A stretch of 64,000 nt of DNA from Peribacillus faecalis (GCF_014712675.1 NZ_JACXSI010000007.1:26804-90803), one strand, 5' to 3'. Positions 7,038 through 15,998 are shown, counted from the stretch's first letter. The notes: generated by a model from the sequence alone, not told the origin. Program-made: numbers and translations.

Positions 7038-9938
7038 ATGGGGAATTTTATAGAAAAATTAGAAGCATCTTTATATAAAGGTTTTATCGATCAATCATTT
7101 CATAAATCAGGTAATTTTAAGCCCGAGTTATTGCTAAATGATGTGAAAAATAATGAGAACGTTTTAAATACATTATTAGAAGAGCTTGATCATTGCCAAT
7201 CATTTATTTTTTCGGTTGCCTTTATTACCGAAAGTGGGTTAGCAACATTTAAATCTCACCTGCTTGATCTGAAGAATAAAGGAATAAAAGGCCGTATTTT
7301 AACTTCAGTATACTTAAACTTTAATCAACCAAAAGTTTTTAAAGAATTGTTAAAGCTTGAAAATGTTGAGGTTAGACTTTCTGATTTAGAAGGATTTCAT
7401 GCAAAAGGATATATCTTTAATCAACAGACACATTATTCATTAATTGTTGGTAGTTCTAATTTAACAGCGAATGCGTTAAAGGTAAACTACGAGTGGAATG
7501 TAAAATTAACTTCACATGAAAATGGTGAAATTGTTCATCATTTTAGAAATCAATTCGAAGAAGTATGGGAGCAATCTCTACCACTGAGTAAAGAGTGGAT
7601 TGAACGATATACTGAGCAATATCAGCCATTAGTTGATCAGCGAGCGGCTGAGCGAGTGATTGAATTCCCATCTGCATATGAAACGAATTCACTAGAAGAA
7701 GTTTTGAAAATTAAGCCGAATAAAATGCAGGAAGTGGCTTTGGAGGAGATTCAAGCTGTCCGTGATGCAGGTAAAGACAAAGGTCTTATTATTTCAGCAA
7801 CGGGTACAGGAAAAACCTATTTGTCGGCCTTTGATGTTAGACGATTTGCTCCAAAGCGAATGTTATTCATTGTTCACCGTGAACAAATATTAACAAAAGC
7901 AAAATCCGACTATCAAAAGATATTAGGTGGTATGGATCACGAGTTTGGTATTTTATCGGGGTCTAGTAAGCAAACAGATGCTAAATATTTATTTGCGACA
8001 ATCCAAACAATTTCAAAAGATGATGTACTGCGGCAATTTGATCCGAAGTATTTTGACTATATATTAATTGACGAAGTCCATAAAGCGGGTGCCGTGTCTT
8101 ATAGAAAGGTTATTGATTATTTTAAACCTGAATTCTTAATGGGAATGACCGCAACTCCTGAAAGAACAGATGATTTCAATATCTACGAGTTGTTTGATTA
8201 TAATATTGCTTATGAAATTCGCTTGCAAGAAGCGTTAGAAGAGGATATGTTGTGTCCGTTTCATTATTTTGGTGTCACTGATTTGGAATATAACGGGCAA
8301 ATGATTGATGATGCAACATTGTTATCACATTTGGTAAATGAAGAGCGTGTCAATCATATAATTGACAAAATCGAATACTATGGACACTCTGGTGATAGTG
8401 TAAAAGGATTACTTTTTTGTAGTCGTAAGGATGAAGCTAAACAATTGTCCTTAGCACTAAATAGTAAAGGGTATCGAACTGTTGCATTAACGGGGGAAGA
8501 TGATCAAAAAGAAAGAGAGCTTCGAGTGCAGCAGTTAGAAAATGGTTTGTTAGATTATATTTTAACAGTTGATATTTTTAATGAAGGCATTGATATTCCG
8601 AGTGTGAATCAAGTAGTCATGTTACGTCAAACACAGTCTAGCATTATCTTTATTCAGCAGCTTGGTCGAGGGCTTAGAAAGCATGCTACAAAAGATTATG
8701 TTACGATCATCGATTTTATTGGTAACTACAAGAATAACTATTTGATTCCAATTGCATTATCAGGTGATAAATCATTAAATAAAGATAATATTCGCCGCAA
8801 AATGAAAGATACTAGTTATATTAAAGGTATTTCAACGATTAATTTTGAGGAAATTGCAAAGAAACAAATATTCAAAGCAATATCAAATACGAAATTAACG
8901 ACTTTAAAAATGTTAAGAGAAACTTATAATGAAGTGAAGAATAGAATTGGACGAATTCCTTACTTATATGATTTTGTAGTAAATAACTCAATTGATCCAG
9001 TAGTAATCGCTACGGAATATAACAATTACTATCAGTTTTTGGTGAAGATAAAAGAAGAGGTACCAACTATATCAAGTTATGAAAATAGTGTACTAACTAT
9101 GATTTCTAGAGAATTATTAAATGGTAAACGTAAACATGAGATAATTTTATTAGATTTATTGTTGAGTGAAGGCACCACTTCGTATGATCGTTATATTAAT
9201 AGTCTAAAGGAAGAAAATTGTTTGACTGATGATGCGACTTTACATTCCGTTCAACAAGTACTTAATTTATCTTTCTTTACTCAAAATGATTTTAAAAAAT
9301 ATGGTGAGCAGCCAATTATTTTATTGGGCGAAGATCACTATTTTCGTTTTAATGAAAGTATTAGTGAGAGTTTGGCCTCAAATTCATACTTTAAAACATT
9401 ATTAATGGATAGTGTAGTTAGTGCGAGAGAAAAGAGTAAAGTTTATGATAGTCAGCATAATTTGACTTTGTATGAAAAGTACACAAGGAAAGATGTATGT
9501 AGACTATTAAATTGGGAAAATGACGAAAGTTCGACTGTGTATGGTTATAAAACGAAACATCAAACATGCCCAATATTTATTACGTATCATAAAAATGAGG
9601 AAGTAGAAGCTAGTGTTAATTACGGTGATGAGTTTCTAAATCCAGAGGTATTAAAGTGGTTTACAAGAAGTAATCGAAAATTGACTTCAGCAGAAGTAGC
9701 AACAATTATTGAAGCTGAAAAAAATCAAATTGATATCCATATCTTTGTAAAAAAAGATGATGATGAAGGAACAGACTTTTACTATTTAGGAAAAGCTCGA
9801 CCGGATCAAAAAACTGCAGAACAAACTGTAATGTTAGATAAGGCACAAAAAGAAATTCCAGTAGTAACAATGAATATGGTACTTGAGCAGCCGATTGAGT
9901 ATAAGTTGTATAATTATTTAGTTGAGGGTGCGGAGTAA
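7038..9938 (+). CDS. PLD nuclease-like / SF2 DEAD-box helicase / DUF3427 fusion protein
   Basis: A 966-residue multidomain protein. Residues 40-180 form a phospholipase D-like nuclease domain with the H-x-K motif at FHAKGYIFN (about 120), followed by VGSSNLTANAL. Residues 225-590 form a superfamily II helicase: Walker A SATGTGKT (~252), DEVH (~345), GMTATPERTDD, and motif VI QQLGRGLRKH (~540). The remaining ~370 residues correspond to DUF3427. Only one PLD half is present, so a dimer would be needed for a complete active site. Such proteins occur in defence islands and are suspected, not proven, anti-phage or DNA-processing factors. The ribosome binding site is weak. Confidence 0.85.
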   Translation: MGNFIEKLEASLYKGFIDQSFHKSGNFKPELLLNDVKNNENVLNTLLEELDHCQSFIFSVAFITESGLATFKSHLLDLKNKGIKGRILTSVYLNFNQPKVFKELLKLENVEVRLSDLEGFHAKGYIFNQQTHYSLIVGSSNLTANALKVNYEWNVKLTSHENGEIVHHFRNQFEEVWEQSLPLSKEWIERYTEQYQPLVDQRAAERVIEFPSAYETNSLEEVLKIKPNKMQEVALEEIQAVRDAGKDKGLIISATGTGKTYLSAFDVRRFAPKRMLFIVHREQILTKAKSDYQKILGGMDHEFGILSGSSKQTDAKYLFATIQTISKDDVLRQFDPKYFDYILIDEVHKAGAVSYRKVIDYFKPEFLMGMTATPERTDDFNIYELFDYNIAYEIRLQEALEEDMLCPFHYFGVTDLEYNGQMIDDATLLSHLVNEERVNHIIDKIEYYGHSGDSVKGLLFCSRKDEAKQLSLALNSKGYRTVALTGEDDQKERELRVQQLENGLLDYILTVDIFNEGIDIPSVNQVVMLRQTQSSIIFIQQLGRGLRKHATKDYVTIIDFIGNYKNNYLIPIALSGDKSLNKDNIRRKMKDTSYIKGISTINFEEIAKKQIFKAISNTKLTTLKMLRETYNEVKNRIGRIPYLYDFVVNNSIDPVVIATEYNNYYQFLVKIKEEVPTISSYENSVLTMISRELLNGKRKHEIILLDLLLSEGTTSYDRYINSLKEENCLTDDATLHSVQQVLNLSFFTQNDFKKYGEQPIILLGEDHYFRFNESISESLASNSYFKTLLMDSVVSAREKSKVYDSQHNLTLYEKYTRKDVCRLLNWENDESSTVYGYKTKHQTCPIFITYHKNEEVEASVNYGDEFLNPEVLKWFTRSNRKLTSAEVATIIEAEKNQIDIHIFVKKDDDEGTDFYYLGKARPDQKTAEQTVMLDKAQKEIPVVTMNMVLEQPIEYKLYNYLVEGAE

Positions 9939-9971
9939 TAAAAAAACTGCCTAATTTTGGGCAGTTTTTTT
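9939..9971 (+). terminator. Terminator after the helicase gene
   Basis: AAAACTGCC and GGGCAGTTTT pair around TAATTT and are followed by TTTT. The A-run on the other side could also stop the convergent gene at 10006. Confidence 0.8.
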
Positions 9972-10005
9972 AGTTGTTCATAATGTTATTAGTATGAATT
10001 TTTCT

Positions 10006-11085
10006 CTACACAAACTTATTAACAACCTGAACCAATTCGTCCTTATAATTCAAGACATCGGCAACTGTTTCGATTGGTACCATAGTTTTTGTTTCATCAT
10101 TGAATTGGATAGATTTTTTTGAACCATCGAGCCATAGTCTGCATACCCATTTACGAATGTTGTCATCGATTAGGATATTGAAGTAGCTCAAATTATCACG
10201 ATAGAAGATTCGATCAGGGCTGATGACATCTTTAATCATTAATTTGACAGTGACATAGCCTTCAATTTCTTCTTCTGTAGTGATGACTTGAGGTTTTTCT
10301 TCAGCAGGTTCCTCTTGTTCAGGTAATTCTTTTTCATCAGGAACAGCCGGTTTTCCTTCCGGTGCTGCAGATGTTGTTTTCATCGCAGCTTGGAGTTTGT
10401 CGCTGACTTTTTCGTTAATGAATAGGTTTAATGATTTTTGAACAGTATCTTTAAATTTCGTAATAACTGCCTGTGTTTTCTTTCCTTCATAGATATTAGA
10501 TAGAATGAATGTGATAAAGGCATCGCTTGGTTCTTCGAATTCTTTATACAATAGATTTCTGATTTCATTTGTATATTTTAGTTCGGATGCAGTATCCATA
10601 ATGCTAGTTACATCAAAATTAGTTTTTTGGAACTTGGCCAGTTCAGTAATTTGATTGTCTTTTAAATTGGTGAATTGGAATGTGAAAAATGGCTTAGAAT
10701 CCATGATATTTTGTTCATCAAGATCGGTGTAGAATCTGTATTCGACACCGTTAGTCAGAATCGCAAATTTTGCTTTTGAAACGCCGAAATAGCGGAAAAG
10801 TTGGGAATCATGGTTGTCCAATTTTTCATTGACAGCTTTTGCTTCAATCAAGATAATAGGCGCATTATTTTCCAAAATTGCATAGTCTACTTTTTCCCCT
10901 TTTTTAATGCCGACATCAGCCGTGTATTCTGGCATGAATTCCTGAGGATTGAATACATCATATCCTAAGTATTGAAAGAAAGGGACAATGAGAGACATCT
11001 TAGTTGCTTCTTCTGTTGAGATGCCATCTTTCAACGTTTCAACACGTTTGGCCAAAGAACGCATGTTGCTTTGAAATGTTTCCAT
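10006..11085 (-). CDS. Stand-alone type I restriction R-subunit N-terminal (HsdR_N) nuclease-like protein
   Basis: The 359-residue protein carries an HsdR_N-type PD-(D/E)xK nuclease domain in its first ~150 residues: KVDYAIL followed by PIILIEAKA, supplying D and E-x-K, then the SQLFRYFGVSKAKFAILTNG block. A Glu/Pro-rich linker (about residues 245-270) leads to a C-terminal domain. It lacks the helicase of a true HsdR, and no hsdM or hsdS is nearby, so it is probably not part of a type I system. The start follows AAGGGGGTT. Such proteins are common in prophages and defence loci; the role is unknown. Confidence 0.75.
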   Translation of the reverse strand: METFQSNMRSLAKRVETLKDGISTEEATKMSLIVPFFQYLGYDVFNPQEFMPEYTADVGIKKGEKVDYAILENNAPIILIEAKAVNEKLDNHDSQLFRYFGVSKAKFAILTNGVEYRFYTDLDEQNIMDSKPFFTFQFTNLKDNQITELAKFQKTNFDVTSIMDTASELKYTNEIRNLLYKEFEEPSDAFITFILSNIYEGKKTQAVITKFKDTVQKSLNLFINEKVSDKLQAAMKTTSAAPEGKPAVPDEKELPEQEEPAEEKPQVITTEEEIEGYVTVKLMIKDVISPDRIFYRDNLSYFNILIDDNIRKWVCRLWLDGSKKSIQFNDETKTMVPIETVADVLNYKDELVQVVNKFV

Positions 11086-11296
11086 AAAGATAACCCCCTT
11101 TAGATGGTAGTATCTATCTTTATTTTACAAGAAAAGTATGTATTGTATAATTATTTGCTCAGTTATGAGCAAGTGGAGGCTATATTATAGGCATATTATT
11201 TGAAATAGTTTTTGTATCATTTTATTATGTAAATATGATGTATATACATTGTTATTACATCGTGTTAAATAGCAAAGACAAAGGGGAAAGATCATC

Positions 11297-11674
11297 ATGA
11301 GATATTACAAGTATATTCTAACGGGTGAAGTATTTAGTGAGAAAGAGTATAGAGAAATAATCGGTGAAGGTTTCGATGAGGATCCTTTACAAAAAAGTCT
11401 CTTGTTTGGTAGTAAAGAAGGATATATAGACGCTCTGTTGGCGATGCGTGGATATGGTTTTATTTTGTTACAAGATGGTGAAGTAACTGGTAATTATTGC
11501 GTTGGTTTTTACAGAGATGAAGAGGAGTTTTTTGATGTGTTTTTTCATACCGATGATGAAGAGATTGCATACGATGTGTGTGAAGAATTTAATGAAATAT
11601 TTGAAGAGGAATTCAAAGAAGAAGCAGAGCAAAGTGGAGCTCCATTTACAGTACTTACACTGAGAAAATGGTAG
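11297..11674 (+). CDS. Acidic hypothetical protein
   Basis: A 125-residue, strongly acidic cytoplasmic protein; its last third carries long D/E runs (DDEEIAYDVCEEFNEIFEEE). The start follows AAAGGGGAAAG. It ends 20 nt before a ribbon-helix-helix gene and likely forms an operon with it. Acidic proteins paired with small DNA-binding proteins can be DNA mimics or toxin/antitoxin components, but I see no motif that decides. Function unknown. Confidence 0.65.
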   Translation: MRYYKYILTGEVFSEKEYREIIGEGFDEDPLQKSLLFGSKEGYIDALLAMRGYGFILLQDGEVTGNYCVGFYRDEEEFFDVFFHTDDEEIAYDVCEEFNEIFEEEFKEEAEQSGAPFTVLTLRKW

Positions 11675-11694
11675 TAATCGGAGGGTTATGTAAC

Positions 11695-11886
11695 ATGAAA
11701 ATTAGCAAAAATTTCAGACTAGAAGAAGATACTATTAAAAAAATTGATGAATTAGTCGAATATCATCAAAAAGAAATGGCTAAGAACTTTCCGTCTATTA
11801 AAGTTAATAGAACGACCGTAATTGAGACGTTAGTTGGTGCAGCATATAATGCGATGATGCACCAAAAGAAGAAAATGAATGATTAA
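11695..11886 (+). CDS. Small ribbon-helix-helix-like protein
   Basis: A 63-residue protein starting MKISKNFRLEEDTIKKIDEL: one short beta strand (KISKNFRLE) followed by two helices, the second beginning NRTTVIETLVGAAY. This is the MetJ/Arc fold of many antitoxins and plasmid or phage repressors. I chose ATG 11695 because GGAGGG precedes it and the longer frame overlaps the upstream gene. Partner and operator unknown. Confidence 0.6.
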   Translation: MKISKNFRLEEDTIKKIDELVEYHQKEMAKNFPSIKVNRTTVIETLVGAAYNAMMHQKKKMND

Positions 11887-12154
11887 TCTTAATTATTGGA
11901 TGAAGGAGCAGTAATAGGGATAAACTTACAGTAATTAATTCTTGTCCGTTTTTGCAATCAATATCTGTTGAAAGCTGAGATGGACAAGCTTTTGTAAATT
12001 AAATGGAGAATTCCGCTAAAAAGCATTAAAACTTTAGTCTTGCTGTAGAAAAGCACGGGTACCAATTATTCCTGTGTGTTTCTCTATTAAACAAAGATTA
12101 TATTGAAATCGCTTTCGTATATCAGTATAATTTAATATATTAAAATAATAATAT

Positions 12155-12183
12155 GAATTGTGACTGTCCGGCAGGTAAAACCT
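12155..12183 (+). promoter_or_regulatory. Ribonucleic antiterminator (RAT) target of a LicT/SacT-type protein
   Basis: The stretch GAATTGTGACTGTCCGGCAG plus GTAAAACCT closely follows the BglP/LicS RAT layout (GGATTGTTACTG-loop-GCAGGCAAAACC). It overlaps the 5' arm of the terminator below, the classic mutually exclusive arrangement. The gene for the cognate antiterminator is about 190 nt downstream, so autoregulation is likely. Confidence 0.8.
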
Positions 12184-12226
12184 AGATTGGAGTATGATTA
12201 TTTATGCTGCCAGTTTAGGTTTTTTA
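12177..12226 (+). terminator. Leader terminator controlled by antitermination
   Basis: AAAACCTA...TGG pairs with CCAG-TTTAGGTTTT and is followed by a T-run. Its 5' arm is the 3' end of the RAT, so a bound antiterminator protein would prevent this hairpin. The rest of 11887-12364 shows no gene. Confidence 0.8.
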
Positions 12227-12373
12227 TATTAGAGGACAGTTTATAAATTGCCAGCAATCGAAGCAGTACGACGAAGTGACCATTTTTAAGTCTACAGTAT
12301 AAATGCAACTGGACCTTTTCCTAAGCCTTATTAAAGGTAAGTTGTCTTTATTAATTTCAAGAAGGTGTATATT

Positions 12374-13219
12374 TTGAGAATTAAGAAAATTTTTAACGAT
12401 AATATTATTTTAACAGAAGAAAAAGAAGGAGAGATGATTGTAATCGGACAAGGGCTTGCTTTTCAAAAGAAAGCCGGTGATTTGGTTGATGAGAGCCAAA
12501 TCGATAAGACATTTGTTTTGAAAACGCGTGGCGTATCAGAACAGCTTGAGACTCTCATAAACGAAACTCCTCCTCAACATTTAGATATAGCCGATGAAAT
12601 CATTCAGTATGCCAAGACAAAGTTGCCCTCACCAATTAATGACAACATTTACTTATCTTTAACGGATCACATAAGCTATGCCATCTCCCGCTTCGAGCAA
12701 GGCTTGACAATTAAAAATACCTTGCTGTGGGAAGTGAAGAAATTGTATCCGACTGAATACGAGATTGCACTGCACGCTCTGAGAATCATTGAAATCGCGA
12801 CCGAACTTTCATTGCCGGAAGATGAAGCCGGATTTATTACGCTTCACTTGGTGAACGCGCAACAAGAAAAGTTTGAAATAGAAGAAACTGTAACGCTTAC
12901 GAAGATTGTTACGGATATATTGGAGATTGTAAAATACCACTACGGTCTTGAAATAGATCCTAACTCAATCAATTACAATCGTTTCGTTACCCACTTGCGT
13001 TATCTTGCTTATTGTATACTGCGGAACGAATGGACACCCGAAGAAGATGGTATTTTATATGAGCAAGTGAAAAGGAAGTATCCTGATGCTTATCTTTGCG
13101 CCCGAAAAGTAAGCACCTATATCGAAACAACATACAAGAGAGAACTCAATAAAGATGAAATGCTTTATTTCATGTTGCACATACAACGTGTTACAAACAG
13201 GGGAGAACATAAGGCTTGA
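12374..13219 (+). CDS. BglG/LicT family transcription antiterminator (PRD protein)
   Basis: About 281 residues. The N-terminal RNA-binding CAT domain (MRIKKIFNDNIILTEE, then VIGQGLAFQKKAGD) is almost collinear with LicT. Two PTS regulation domains follow, with the expected His residues near DHISYAISR, HALRIIE and GFITLHLVNAQ in PRD1 and FVTHLRYLAY and YFMLHIQRV in PRD2. TTG 12374 is chosen because it aligns with the LicT start and follows GAAGGTG; the GTG nine bases earlier lies inside that ribosome binding site. No PTS permease or glycosidase follows. Confidence 0.9.
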   Translation: MRIKKIFNDNIILTEEKEGEMIVIGQGLAFQKKAGDLVDESQIDKTFVLKTRGVSEQLETLINETPPQHLDIADEIIQYAKTKLPSPINDNIYLSLTDHISYAISRFEQGLTIKNTLLWEVKKLYPTEYEIALHALRIIEIATELSLPEDEAGFITLHLVNAQQEKFEIEETVTLTKIVTDILEIVKYHYGLEIDPNSINYNRFVTHLRYLAYCILRNEWTPEEDGILYEQVKRKYPDAYLCARKVSTYIETTYKRELNKDEMLYFMLHIQRVTNRGEHKA

Positions 13220-13341
13220 TAATTTTAGAGATCAAGAAGCTCCCTCTTAATAAGAGTGATGAACCTCAAACGGAAAAGGGGTCCCATTTTAGGAGCCCCT
13301 CAAGAGAGAAAGAAGTAAGAATTAAGGGAGAGTGATAGTTA

Positions 13342-13740
13342 TCACCTATCCTCTAAAAGACTTCTCGATACCGGCTTTATGCCGAATAACCGGTAGGTCA
13401 ACATTCCCAATATATAAGCAACAACGTCCCAAACATCTCCGGTACTCGATTGTATAAAGAGTGGAGTTAATACCTCCCAACAGATTCCGCAAATTAAGCC
13501 GGCAACGAGGAAGTGCCAGATCTTTGTTAGCTGAAACGAAGTCCAGTTACTTAAAGACAGAATAAAGTTCAGGTATGCCGCGAAAGAGATGCCTCCCAAG
13601 TAGTCATTGAAATGACACCGAAGCAGGTATCCGAGTGCGGGAATCTGTACATCAGCTTTTATCAGTTCATTCACTTGAAAAAGAATCAGCGGTACGATGA
13701 AAAACAGCAGATCCTTTTTCTGTTTTTTATTTATCCGCAT
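13342..13740 (-). CDS. VanZ-like membrane protein
   Basis: The 132-residue protein has four or five hydrophobic segments. The block GDVWDVVAYILGMLTY resembles the conserved D-V/I-x-D-x-x-x-N-x-x-G motif of VanZ-like proteins, and NDYLGGISFAAYLN also fits. The substrate and role of such proteins are poorly known. Its ATG overlaps the stop of a tiny upstream frame (13731-13796), suggesting translational coupling. Confidence 0.55.
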   Translation of the reverse strand: MRINKKQKKDLLFFIVPLILFQVNELIKADVQIPALGYLLRCHFNDYLGGISFAAYLNFILSLSNWTSFQLTKIWHFLVAGLICGICWEVLTPLFIQSSTGDVWDVVAYILGMLTYRLFGIKPVSRSLLEDR

Positions 13741-13796
13741 ATTGAGAAGATAACCAATGCGAGTATTACTGCTAAAACAGTTGCCCAGAAACCCAT
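13731..13796 (-). CDS. 21-residue transmembrane peptide (possible leader or micropeptide)
   Basis: The frame MGFWATVLAVILALVIFSIC-G is a single hydrophobic helix. It has a good ribosome binding site (AAAGGAGTG, about nine bases from ATG), and its stop TAA overlaps the ATG of the VanZ-like gene (ATGCGGATAA). The downstream gene has no ribosome binding site of its own outside this frame, so coupling is likely. It could be a real micropeptide or only a translational leader. Confidence 0.5.
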   Translation of the reverse strand: MGFWATVLAVILALVIFSICG

Positions 13797-14039
13797 AAGA
13801 CAGTCACTCCTTTGAGAAATAAAATCACCATTTAGTACTTAATACCCATTTAATACCGAAAATAAGCCGTTTGGTTTTAATAAGAATACTATTTACTTTG
13901 CAGTGACAATATAAATTTCTCCGGTCAGGAGTTATTAGCTGGTAAAATACTTTAATTGTCTTTCTGGATTAATTATTGAAGCGCACGAGAATTTATTTCT
14001 TGTGTTTTTTTGTTGTGGGGTGGGTGGAGAGGTTCGGAC

Positions 14040-14190
14040 GAATTATTTGCGAAAGTGGCAGAATAAATTAGAAAAGTGGAAGAATCACTGCGGAGTCGGA
14101 CGAATTATTCAGAGAATTGGGGGGATTAATTGCAAATGGGGAAGAATTCCGGTGAAAAGCGGCTTAATTATGTCAAGAAGCAAGTTAAAG
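14040..14190 (+). repeat. Degenerate 21-bp tandem repeat array A
   Basis: Units begin at 14040, 14061, 14082, 14102, 14123, 14144 and 14165, so the period is 21 bp with one 20-bp step. Unit consensus across the window is roughly GAATTAATTGCAAAAGTGGAC plus variants. The 3' tail (GAATTCCGGTGAAAAGC, then a TATG-CA-GAAGCAAG block) is shared with array D. The array sits just beyond the 3' end of the GNAT gene. No credible gene covers it. Confidence 0.8.
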
Positions 14191-14288
14191 TAGGCATCAA
14201 AATACTGGGATTAGCGAAAAGACTGCAGAATAAATTGGTCGGATTTTATACATGTTTAGTGGGGCGGAAAACCCCACCAAATCGAGAC

Positions 14289-15095
14289 TTAAATTTGTTC
14301 ACTGCCATACCGGATCATCGTCCACATGCCGATGTCGCGGAAGCCCAATCGTTTGTAGATTTTGCCGGCAGCCGGGTTGTTGTAGAAGAGGCAGAGTGTT
14401 TTGCCTTCTTTCAATAGTTCGCTGCACAGCTTTTCCATTGTTAGCGTGGCGTAGCCTTTCCGCTCGAAGCCGGGTTTCGTGCAGACAGCGACAATCATCG
14501 CCGATTGCTTGTTTTCAGCAGTTGATGAGGCGGAAGAGACCATAATGCCGTCTTCGTTGCGAATGATGTATGTTCTGCCGGTTTTGTCCTTTTCGGCCTG
14601 TTCTCTCGATTCGACACTGAAGTTGCCGAGTGCGAAGTCAGGAATCGAGCGCAGCAGCTCAATGTTTTCTTCGTATTCGGACGGTTGCAGGTAGCTTACC
14701 CGGCTAATTCGTTCTTCATCGACTTCATAGCTTAAGGCTGTGCATTTGGCATAAAACGTTTCTCTTAAGCTGGTAACTTCACGGTTGATGAGCGAGTGCA
14801 GCGGCTTGACGATGTGCTCCAATCCGCTTAATTCAACTGCATGCGGGTGCGACAGGATGACGTCGGCAAAGCCTTGCACGTCATACGAACCGCTGCTGTA
14901 CGGGATGAAACTTGTTTTATAGCGCAATAAAACGGCGATTAAGCGATCGTTTTCGAATTGCCCCCAAAGTTCCTGTATATCCGATTCATAGCCATATGCT
15001 TCGATGTCTCCGATAATAAATAGATTTTCAGCCGGTTTCTCGCCTACAAGTGCCATAACGGCTTCGTGGTCGTTCTCTGTTAACTTGCGAATCAC
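14289..15095 (-). CDS. GNAT family N-acetyltransferase
   Basis: This 268-residue protein has its GNAT fold in the C-terminal half: SAMIVAVCTKPGFERKGYAT carries the acetyl-CoA pyrophosphate-binding loop (Q/R-x-x-G-x-A type), followed by LCLFYNNPAAGKIYKRLGFR. The N-terminal half (residues 1-130) is a divergent GNAT-like repeat with PAENLFIIGDIE, as in two-domain acetyltransferases. Substrate unknown. The first 15 coding bases and the upstream region are part of a 131-bp direct repeat that recurs at 16050. Confidence 0.85.
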   Translation of the reverse strand: MIRKLTENDHEAVMALVGEKPAENLFIIGDIEAYGYESDIQELWGQFENDRLIAVLLRYKTSFIPYSSGSYDVQGFADVILSHPHAVELSGLEHIVKPLHSLINREVTSLRETFYAKCTALSYEVDEERISRVSYLQPSEYEENIELLRSIPDFALGNFSVESREQAEKDKTGRTYIIRNEDGIMVSSASSTAENKQSAMIVAVCTKPGFERKGYATLTMEKLCSELLKEGKTLCLFYNNPAAGKIYKRLGFRDIGMWTMIRYGSEQI

Positions 15096-15211
15096 TTGTG
15101 TTGCCCCCTCATCTGTGAAAGTTTTCTATTATTATAGCGAAAAAGAGTAAGAATACAAGTTCAATTCTGAAAATGGGGCTTCCATTTGGTTCGAAGAATG
15201 GAATAGATAAT
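15081..15211. repeat. 131-bp direct repeat, left copy
   Basis: This stretch (start TAACTTGCGAATCACTT, end GAATGGAATAGATAAT) recurs at 16050-16180 in the same orientation with only about ten mismatches. It covers the first five codons of the GNAT gene and its upstream region. Confidence 0.85.
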
Positions 15212-15273
15212 AAAAATCAATCTTTTGGAAAATAATAAGTGTATTAATAACTGTTTAAGTGAGGCGACCTTTG

Positions 15274-15981
15274 TTGACAACTAAAATAAAAATATTAGTA
15301 GTAGATGATGAAGAACGTATTCGTCGATTATTAAAAATGTATCTTGAAAAAGAAGAGTATATTATTGATGAAGCAGAGGATGGAAACAAAGCATTAGATA
15401 AGGCTCTTGCAGAAGATTATGATTTAATCTTGCTGGACATTATGATGCCCGGCAAAGACGGAATAGAGGTATGCAAAGAATTAAGACAGGAGAAATCCAC
15501 GCCTGTTATAATGTTGAGCGCTAAAGGGGAAGAAGTGGATCGGGTATTAGGCTTAGAAGCTGGTGCAGATGATTACGTAGTAAAACCTTTCAGTGCTAGA
15601 GAAGTGGTGCTTCGTGTAAAGGCCATGCTTAGACGGGCATCAAAAGATCATTCTGTTCAAGCAGAGACATCAATAAGAGATATTATTGTTTTCCCGCATT
15701 TAATGATTGATAATGATGCGCGTCGAGTTACAGCAGATGGAAAAGAAGTTCCTTTAACGCCTAAAGAATATGAATTATTATACTTCTTAGCTAAAACTCC
15801 GGATAAAGTTTTTGAACGGGAACAGCTTTTAAAAGAGGTATGGCAATATGAATTTTTCGGTGATTTACGAACTGTTGATACACATGTCAAACGTTTGCGC
15901 GAAAAATTACATCAAGTATCAGAAGATGCAGCCGGGATGATTGTCACTGTTTGGGGTGTAGGGTATAAATTTGAAATATAA
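15274..15981 (+). CDS. OmpR-family response regulator, ResD-like, without adjacent kinase
   Basis: About 235 residues. The receiver domain has VVDDEERIRRLLKMYLEKE, the phospho-acceptor Asp near residue 55 (LLDIMMPGKDG), and the conserved Ser/Lys (SAKGEE, KPFSAREVVLRVK). The C-terminal winged helix has TPKEYELLYFLAKTPDKVFE and GDLRTVDTHVKRLREKL, nearly identical to Bacillus ResD, which governs respiratory and anaerobic genes. TTG 15274 follows GAGGCGA. No ResE kinase or resABC genes are present; a terminator follows directly. The gene lies between two 131-bp direct repeats, so it probably arrived by insertion or duplication. Confidence 0.85.
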   Translation: MTTKIKILVVDDEERIRRLLKMYLEKEEYIIDEAEDGNKALDKALAEDYDLILLDIMMPGKDGIEVCKELRQEKSTPVIMLSAKGEEVDRVLGLEAGADDYVVKPFSAREVVLRVKAMLRRASKDHSVQAETSIRDIIVFPHLMIDNDARRVTADGKEVPLTPKEYELLYFLAKTPDKVFEREQLLKEVWQYEFFGDLRTVDTHVKRLREKLHQVSEDAAGMIVTVWGVGYKFEI

Positions 15982-15998
15982 TATATGCTCGAGTAATA

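Noticed and set aside
12000-12150. Possible small gene between the RHH gene and the RAT
   Set aside because: No start with ribosome binding site and no coding character; only AT-rich leader.
14002-14417. Open frames over array A and the end of the GNAT gene
   Set aside because: They exist because 21-bp repeats keep a frame open; no ribosome binding site and they run into the opposite GNAT coding sequence.
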